Positions 59,040 through 64,000 of a DNA stretch of 64,000 nt are shown here, in pieces (position 1 is the first letter of the stretch; each line of letters opens with the position of its first letter). The stretch covers positions 1 to 64,000 of the forward strand of contig JBCDCE010000006.1 of NCBI GenBank assembly GCA_039182515.1. The letters are read 5' to 3'. The notes under the pieces are model-generated. The model saw only the letters and a program-made list of their open reading frames with translations. It was not told the DNA's origin and made no database searches. A program made the translations under genes and the position numbers. Origin of the DNA: JBCDCE01 sp039182515 (GTDB lineage Bacteria > Pseudomonadota > Alphaproteobacteria > Rhodobacterales > Rhodobacteraceae).

Positions 59040-59181
59040 GCTTTGAGTACGCCAAGTTTTCGCCATGATCATTGTTTCCCAGCCGAGGCTAATTGCCTTT
59101 CGAATCAATGGATTAGATGGCGAATGAGCGACCAAAAGCTTGCATATTGGCAATAATCTGCCGAAAATATGCGTATTGTGG

Positions 59182-59211
59182 GGCGGGTGTAATCTGTCCG
59201 CCTGTTTTTTT
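59182..59211 (+). promoter_or_regulatory. Terminator-like hairpin in the leader of the VWA gene
   Basis: GGCGG (59182-59186) pairs with CCGCC (59198-59202), extended by a wobble pair; a T-run (59205-59211) follows, then the ribosome binding site TGGAGA and ATG at 59224. A terminator-like structure directly in front of a gene's ribosome binding site suggests attenuation or processing, but the stem is short. Confidence 0.4.
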
Positions 59212-59223
59212 GGAGAACCTTTT

Positions 59224-60045
59224 ATGCATCTCAAAGCGCTGCTCGCGTCTGCGGCCATCTTTGCTTCTTCGTCACTTTCGGCAGTAGCAAACACCGTAGA
59301 TTTCGATCTAATGTTCGTCATCGACCGCTCCGGGTCCATGTCGAACGAATTCACTGACCTCGCTGACAACCTCGAAATTGTGTTCAACGGTTTGAACAAC
59401 GCTTCGGGTATTGGCTCACTTGCGGCGGGTCTCATTGTCTATGAAGGGGGCGCTTCTCAATCTGATAGCGAGCTCCTCGTGCAAGACCTCACGACAGACG
59501 TCAACCAGTTGAAGACAGCTATTAACGGTGTGTCCACGCGTGGTGGTACAGAAAACGCCCTCATCGCCGTCGATTCCGCAATCCCAGGCGGCAACTCCTT
59601 TTTGGGTGTGAGCTATCGTCCAAACACTGTCCGCTCGATCGTTTTGATCACCGACGAAGATGCCGACGATGAAAGCACCTATTCTGTAAACGGTCAAAGC
59701 AGCTATGCTGGCTTGGGCGCCTACTTGGATGATGCTGGTTATCTCAACAACATCATTACAAGCTCCTTCCTCTTTAACGAGTACGAGCCCGCGGCGCGTC
59801 CTGAGGCGGATCCTGCGACCATGAAAGATGCGGCCTTGTTCGATCTCGCGGCCTTCAACGCGGATCCCGCGGCGTTCTTGACAGCGTTCACCAACACTAA
59901 GGTGATTGAATCGCAAAGCGCAGTTGTTTTTGACCCAACGCCAACCACCCCAGGCGTGTCTCCAGTTCCTCTTCCAGCTGCGGCTTGGTTGATGATCGCG
60001 GGTCTGGGCGGTCTTGGTTTTGCCAGCCGTCGTAAGAAAGCTTAA
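59224..60045 (+). CDS. VWA-domain surface protein with VPLPA-CTERM sorting signal
   Basis: 273 residues. Signal peptide (MHLKALLASAAIFASSSLSAVA), then a von Willebrand A domain with the metal-ion site DRSGSMS near residue 35 and IVLITDEDADDE, and a C-terminal VPLPAAAWLMIAGLGGLGFASRRKK: the VPLPA motif, a membrane helix and an arginine/lysine end. VPLPA-CTERM proteins are processed by the exosortase XrtD and placed on the cell surface, often with exopolysaccharide. No exosortase gene is in the window. GGAGA stands eight bases before the ATG. Strong terminator after. Confidence 0.9.
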   Translation: MHLKALLASAAIFASSSLSAVANTVDFDLMFVIDRSGSMSNEFTDLADNLEIVFNGLNNASGIGSLAAGLIVYEGGASQSDSELLVQDLTTDVNQLKTAINGVSTRGGTENALIAVDSAIPGGNSFLGVSYRPNTVRSIVLITDEDADDESTYSVNGQSSYAGLGAYLDDAGYLNNIITSSFLFNEYEPAARPEADPATMKDAALFDLAAFNADPAAFLTAFTNTKVIESQSAVVFDPTPTTPGVSPVPLPAAAWLMIAGLGGLGFASRRKKA

Positions 60046-60068
60046 TCAGTAAAAAGCTTAGCGAGTGC

Positions 60069-60102
60069 AGGGCCGCCCGATTTGGGTGGCCCTTATTTTT
60101 TT
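60069..60102 (+). terminator. Rho-independent terminator after the VWA gene
   Basis: AGGGCCGCCC (60069-60078) pairs with GGGTGGCCCT (60084-60093, one wobble), five-base loop, then TATTTTTTT. Confidence 0.92.
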
Positions 60103-60135
60103 GTCTCCCTTGATGCCACCTGCGGGGCCAGGGTC

Positions 60136-60166
60136 AAAAAAGGGACGGCACCTGAATTGCCGTCCC
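60136..60166 (-). terminator. Rho-independent terminator of the IPLPA protein gene
   Basis: On the minus strand GGGACGGCA (60166-60158) pairs with TGCCGTCCC (60150-60142), seven-base loop, followed by six T (60141-60136). It ends the convergent minus-strand gene. Confidence 0.92.
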
Positions 60167-60193
60167 AAAAAAGTGTTTTGTTTCGTTCGTGGT

Positions 60194-60997
60194 TTAAGTC
60201 TTGCGGCGCGCGAAGGCCAAGCCCGCTAAACCCGCCAAGAGCAGGGGAAAACCCGCTGGAAGTGGAATGGTCGAGGGGGGTGTTGTAGGCGGCGTCACGA
60301 CCGTTGGCGGTACCACCACTTGGCCAGCGCCACCAAAACGCACGTTGTCGATGTTGAAGCCTGCTGGCTCAGCACCAACAAGATCTAAGAAAACGCCCGC
60401 AATCTCAGCCTGTCCTGTCGCGCTGATCAAACCAAGGAATTCAACTCCGTTGTTGTCGTTCGACACAGTTCCAAGCAACGAGCCATCACGCGCAAAGGCC
60501 GTAATGCCCGTAGATTGGGGTGCGTTGAAAAACCCACCATCAAAACCGACGGCCAATTGATCCATGGAGAAGAGGAGCGCAATGGGGCCGTTGAACCTAG
60601 GGAAGCCGCTCAGTGTTGGGCTTGTCGGAAAAGAACTATCCGTTGTGATGAAGGCATCAGGTGCATTCGGATCTATAGAAAGCGGCCCGCTTGGGCTGCC
60701 AACCACACAAGCCGTCGCTGCAGCGCCAGGACAGTCGTTGGCTGCATCCAGGCTTAAAGATTGCCCCAAGAAGAAACCACCTGTTGTCACCGTTGGAGCG
60801 CCCGCGCCGCCGCCATAGTCAGCGGGGGTATAGGTTGGGTTCACAGTGCCCACACCAAATTCGCTGAACGTGATGACGCCTGCGTTTGCATTGAAGTCAG
60901 TATCTGTGATCCGCACAACAGCAGCTTGAGCTGTGCTTGTGACCGCTAAAGTAATTGCGGCAAAGGCCGCTGCGGCCGATAGTCGTTTATAGTACAT
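60194..60997 (-). CDS. Surface protein with IPLPA (VPLPA-CTERM-type) sorting signal
   Basis: 267 residues. Signal peptide (MYYKRLSAAAAFAAITLAVTSTAQA), a beta-rich middle with ITFSEFGVGTVNPTY, DQLAVGFDGGFFN and FLDLVGAEPAGFNIDNVRFGG, a Pro/Thr-rich linker (VVPPTVVTPPTTPPST), and the C-terminal IPLPAGFPLLLAGLAGLAFARRK. The motif is the VPLPA sorting tag with Ile for Val. It is a likely XrtD substrate, like its convergent neighbour. The middle resembles secreted PEP-CTERM-type adhesin-like proteins of unknown role. The ATG at 60997 follows GAGGATTTGAC; the frame is open to 61027. Confidence 0.87.
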   Translation of the reverse strand: MYYKRLSAAAAFAAITLAVTSTAQAAVVRITDTDFNANAGVITFSEFGVGTVNPTYTPADYGGGAGAPTVTTGGFFLGQSLSLDAANDCPGAAATACVVGSPSGPLSIDPNAPDAFITTDSSFPTSPTLSGFPRFNGPIALLFSMDQLAVGFDGGFFNAPQSTGITAFARDGSLLGTVSNDNNGVEFLGLISATGQAEIAGVFLDLVGAEPAGFNIDNVRFGGAGQVVVPPTVVTPPTTPPSTIPLPAGFPLLLAGLAGLAFARRKT

Positions 60998-61262
60998 GTC
61001 AAATCCTCGTATTACACGGGCAGACAAGAATACATCTGCCCTCGTCCTAAAAGCTCTCTAGACGATTAAGTTCTGTCAACAGAAATTGAGTTTTTATTGA
61101 AAAAAATGAAGGTCATTGCTCGTATTTAAACGGAATGCGCGCGCAAATGCAGCCGACGCAAACGAAACGATTCGAACTCCGCGTCATCACAGCAATCTTG
61201 AATTTGAGCCTCTTGCCCCAGGCTGTGCCCCTAGATAAAACGCTGCCAGCCAGGAGAGTTTT

Positions 61263-61868
61263 ATGGACAAGTTTACGACCCTCACCGCCATCGCAGCGCC
61301 AATGCCCTTGATAAATATCGACACCGATATGATCATTCCTAAGCAATTTCTCAAAACGATTAAGCGCTCTGGTCTCGGTGTGCATGCATTCGACGAAATG
61401 CGGTACGATACCGACGGCAACGAATTGCCCGACTTTGTTCTGAACAAACCCGCTTACCGCAACGCTGAGATTATTATTGCTGGTGATAACTTCGGTTGTG
61501 GTTCGTCGCGCGAGCACGCGCCTTGGGCACTTAAGGACTTTGGGATCAAAGCGGTTGTCTCAACCTCTTTTGCAGACATCTTTTTCAATAACTGCTTCAA
61601 AAACGGGATCTTACCGATCGTGTTGCCGCAAGAGGCCGTTGATGCGCTGATGTCTGATGCCGAAAATGGCGCAAACGCGCGCATGACCATCGACCTGGTC
61701 GAACAGACCGTTACCGGTTCGGACGGCGAGGTTTTTGCCTTTGAAGTGGACTCCTTTAAAAAGCACTGTTTGCTGAACGGGCTCGATGACATTGGTCTGA
61801 CGATGGAAAAAGCGTCGTCAATCTCCAGCTATGAGACGGAAATGTCGGCCCAGCGGCCCTGGGTGTAG
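61263..61868 (+). CDS. leuD: 3-isopropylmalate dehydratase small subunit
   Basis: 201 residues, standard LeuD: MPLINIDTDMIIPKQFLKTI, LVLNKPAYRNAEI-like region, and GDNFGCGSSREHAPWALKDFGI, followed by FFNNCFKNGILPI. It forms the swivelling domain that completes the LeuC active site. AGGAGAG stands 3-9 bases before the ATG. It has its own leader (61028-61262) and is separated from leuC by 2.5 kb. Confidence 0.97.
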   Translation: MDKFTTLTAIAAPMPLINIDTDMIIPKQFLKTIKRSGLGVHAFDEMRYDTDGNELPDFVLNKPAYRNAEIIIAGDNFGCGSSREHAPWALKDFGIKAVVSTSFADIFFNNCFKNGILPIVLPQEAVDALMSDAENGANARMTIDLVEQTVTGSDGEVFAFEVDSFKKHCLLNGLDDIGLTMEKASSISSYETEMSAQRPWV

Positions 61869-62058
61869 GTCGCTTGATTATATCACAGGTCCGTTAGGTC
61901 CTGATTTTTTGCCCCTTTGTGACTTGGCGCACAGTTTCGAGATGCTCATTAAGGTTTTATTAACTAAGGCCGTGCAACCTTGACTTAAATAAAGAGACTG
62001 TGGCGGCAATTGAGCGTTCACAAAAAGCGAACGATACTTGTGCCTAAAATTTACGCAC

Positions 62059-62074
62059 ACACAACTTGTTGTGT
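62059..62074. promoter_or_regulatory. Short inverted repeat in the 61869-62302 gap
   Basis: ACACAAC (62059-62065) and GTTGTGT (62068-62074) separated by TT. The 434-base gap between leuD and the membrane-protein gene contains no convincing gene; it is AT-rich around 61930-62060 and holds this repeat about 230 bases before the next start. Its role is unknown. Confidence 0.3.
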
Positions 62075-62302
62075 TTGTACGCGCAAAGCCCCAGATTTGT
62101 GCTGAATTTGATGCATTCTCGCACCACCAATACCATGATTTTGCCCCAAAAATTAAGTCTTGTCGGCCAGACTGTTGCTTGGGAATCCGAATGTGGGCAT
62201 GAATATGGCAAATGTGAGGCACCCGATCTTAATTGCTCGGGATCATATGGAAACGAGAACTCGGCAGTGTACCGGGCCCGACCATATTAAGGGGACAGAT
62301 AA

Positions 62303-63142
62303 GTGATTCCGCGTCTGACCGGTGCGCTTGTGCGTGCATTACTCGTGATCGTCTTGGTGGCAACACCGTCGATGCTCCTTCCTGGCGTAAACGCGGACAG
62401 TGCGCAAATCGTTGCATTTGTTGCTATTTTCGCAGCCGCCTTCACTGTTTTCGAATATGCGTCGGAATATCCTGGTCTCGTAGAATTTCGGGATGCTCCA
62501 CCCTTCAATCGTGTTCGGTTCTTTGCGCTCTTTATCACCGTTTGTGTGTTGGCCATCATTTGTCGCGGCAAAGTGGAACCAACCATCTTGACCGACTTCT
62601 TCACGGCAATTGGCGCGCTCATTGGGAATTCTATAGATTTCCCCTACAGCCCCGTGCGCTTGGTTGTGTTGATGATGCCTTCTGATGCGGCGCCTGAGTT
62701 GGTTGAAAGCGTTCGTACAGCGGCCGGGATCAGCTACCTGACCTCGCTGTTGTCCTTGGCGGTTTTCCTGTTGGCATTGAAATTTAACGACTGGCCCACG
62801 AAATCTGGCAGCTTCAACGTTTGGGTAAACCTCCCAACCTTTGATCCAACCGCTGGCGGCGATGTTGTGGAACGCCTCAATCGGGATGCACGGTTTAACA
62901 TTATTCTTGGGTTTCTTTTACCCTTTGTTATCCCTGCCTTTGTCAAAGTGGCGTCGGATGTCTTCGATCCTGTGTCGATGGCCAATCCCCAAACCATGAT
63001 TTGGACGATGTCAGCATGGGCCTTTTTGCCAGCGAGTTTGTTTATGCGCGGGATTGCGATGGGGCGTGTCGCTTCAATGATCGAAGAGAAGCGCAAACAA
63101 GCTTACGAAAAGGCTGGCGAGGACGGTTTCCTACTGGCCTAA
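62303..63142 (+). CDS. Hypothetical multi-pass membrane protein
   Basis: 279 residues with about six membrane segments (for example LLVIVLVATPSMLLPGV, IVAFVAIFAAAFTVFEYA, FFALFITVCVLAIIC, ISYLTSLLSLAVFLLAL, FNIILGFLLPFVIPAFV, MSAWAFLPASLFM) and a basic cytoplasmic tail (MIEEKRKQAYEKAGEDG). No recognised family or catalytic motif. The GTG at 62303 is supported by AAGGGGACAG upstream. A truncated EEP-family gene follows in the same direction. Confidence 0.75.
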   Translation: MIPRLTGALVRALLVIVLVATPSMLLPGVNADSAQIVAFVAIFAAAFTVFEYASEYPGLVEFRDAPPFNRVRFFALFITVCVLAIICRGKVEPTILTDFFTAIGALIGNSIDFPYSPVRLVVLMMPSDAAPELVESVRTAAGISYLTSLLSLAVFLLALKFNDWPTKSGSFNVWVNLPTFDPTAGGDVVERLNRDARFNIILGFLLPFVIPAFVKVASDVFDPVSMANPQTMIWTMSAWAFLPASLFMRGIAMGRVASMIEEKRKQAYEKAGEDGFLLA

Positions 63143-63180
63143 GGTTTTGGAGATACGGGGCATCTCCTCATCGGGTCAAC

Positions 63181-64000
63181 CTCACGTTACTTGCTTATCT
63201 TTGTGCTTTAACAGCGCGGCTTATAGTAGTCGCACCCAGCGTCGATGCAGAGCCTAGGGACGCTTCTCAGAACACTTTACGCATTGCCAGCTTTCACACC
63301 GAACTTCGGCGCGACGGTCCTGGGATCCTTCTGCGCGACATTTTACGCCGCACGTCTGATGATATCGATGAGGCCCTGGCCCGCATAGATGAGGTAGCCC
63401 CCGATATCTTGGTTTTGCAAGGCTTTGACTACGACCAAGATTTGATTGCTCTTGCCAGTTTTAATGCGCTTCTCGCGCAGCCATTTCCTCATATTTTTGC
63501 GAAGGTGCCAAACACAGGACGGCCAACCGGGCTCGATCTCAACGCGGATGATCGCCTGCGCGGGGCGCCAGACCGGCAAGGGTTTGGGAAGTTTTGGGGC
63601 TGGAGCGGTATGGCCGTCTTGAGCCGCTGGCCAATTTCTCTTTCAATGGATTGGAGCTCAACCTTGTGGCGGGACAGTCCCGGAGCCCATTTCCCAACGC
63701 TTCCAAACGCGCAAGACCATGTTCCGTTCAGTGTTCAGCGTCTGCCAAGAGTGGCGTTTTGGCAAATGCAGATTTGGCCAAACGGCAGCCCACCGATTGC
63801 GCTCTTTGCCTTGCATGCAATGCCGCCGGTCTTTGATGGTCCAGAAGACAAGAACGGCTGGCGTAATCATGATGAGCTGCGGCTTTTACTCCATGCGATG
63901 GAACAAACAACGGCGGATGAGCGCGTGGTCGTTGCTGGAGTTTTGAATGTAGATCCAGACCTTGGAGAGGGCCGTAAGGCCGCTTTGAAGTCTTTGCTCA
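63181..64000 (+). CDS. Endonuclease/exonuclease/phosphatase-family protein, partial, no normal start codon
   Basis: The frame is open through the window end. From 63280 it reads as an EEP-domain protein: RIASFHTELRRDGPGILLRD, DEVAPDILVLQGFDYD, GKFWGWSGMAVLSRWPI, LHAMPPVFDGPEDKNGWRNH. Before that comes a signal-peptide-like stretch LTLLAYLCALTARLIVVAPS (from 63181). These proteins are often exported nucleases or phosphatases. In this frame I find no ATG, GTG or TTG between the previous gene and the EEP domain, so the start given is only where the signal-like stretch begins; a rare start codon, a frameshift or a sequence error is possible. The C-terminus is beyond the window. Confidence 0.7.

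Overview
The window reads as chromosomal DNA of a marine alphaproteobacterium of the Rhodobacteraceae/Roseobacter group. This rests on the Rhodobacter-type porin, the CenR-like orphan response regulator, a RbaV/RbaW-type partner-switching pair, Hint-domain and VPLPA-CTERM surface proteins, a glycine-betaine demethylation cluster with two GcvT-type flavoproteins, and a serine-cycle-type malyl-CoA lyase. Coding density is high. I see no rRNA, tRNA, CRISPR array, transposase or prophage genes.

Layout. 1-10 kb: partial lipoprotein, porin, TPR-sulfotransferase, yggS, L,D-transpeptidase, ribA, cenR-like regulator, xthA, YbbN-type thioredoxin, Lon-N protein, a 59-aa Trm112-like protein and a ubiquinone hydroxylase. 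10-20 kb: amidase, aminotransferase, ftsK, lolA, lytic transglycosylase, AEC carrier, hspQ, gamma-glutamyltransferase-family enzyme. 20-24.5 kb: rbaW-rbaV pair, thiolase, free methionine-R-sulfoxide reductase, XRE-cupin regulator, GFA protein. 24.5-32.6 kb: glycine-betaine/one-carbon block (two 814-815 aa FAD/GcvT oxidoreductases, betaine-homocysteine methyltransferase, PPOX-like protein), interrupted by a mosaic leucine-rich-repeat gene bounded on both sides by GC-rich hairpins. 33-43.6 kb: rnr, dapE, Hint/choice-of-anchor-L protein, dapD, LOG protein, DsbA-like thioredoxin, rlmN, IalB-like protein. 43.8-52.3 kb: glpD and an envelope-polysaccharide block (degenerate ManC-like protein, YjbH, YjbF, a tiny acidic-tailed protein, WbpM/CapD-type dehydratase). 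52.6-57 kb: glycerate 2-kinase, malyl-CoA lyase, rlmH, rsfS, small HTH protein, SOUL protein. 57.3-64 kb: leuC and leuD split by two VPLPA-type sorted surface proteins, a membrane protein, and a truncated endonuclease/exonuclease/phosphatase gene that lacks a normal start codon.

How the parts fit. The betaine cluster would strip methyl groups from glycine betaine (betaine to dimethylglycine to sarcosine to glycine), giving methionine and C1 units. The malyl-CoA lyase/glycerate kinase pair is what a serine-type C1/C2 assimilation route uses. dapE, dapD and the DapC-like aminotransferase belong to lysine/peptidoglycan precursor synthesis but are dispersed.

Most unusual signal. Three gaps between convergent genes carry non-coding repeats. 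Two hold tandem arrays of sister 16-bp units (32785-32912, 52401-52496). One of those gaps and a third gap hold two copies of a 105-bp palindromic, MITE-like element (32617-32721, 40576-40680). All calls are from reading the sequence; no database search was run.
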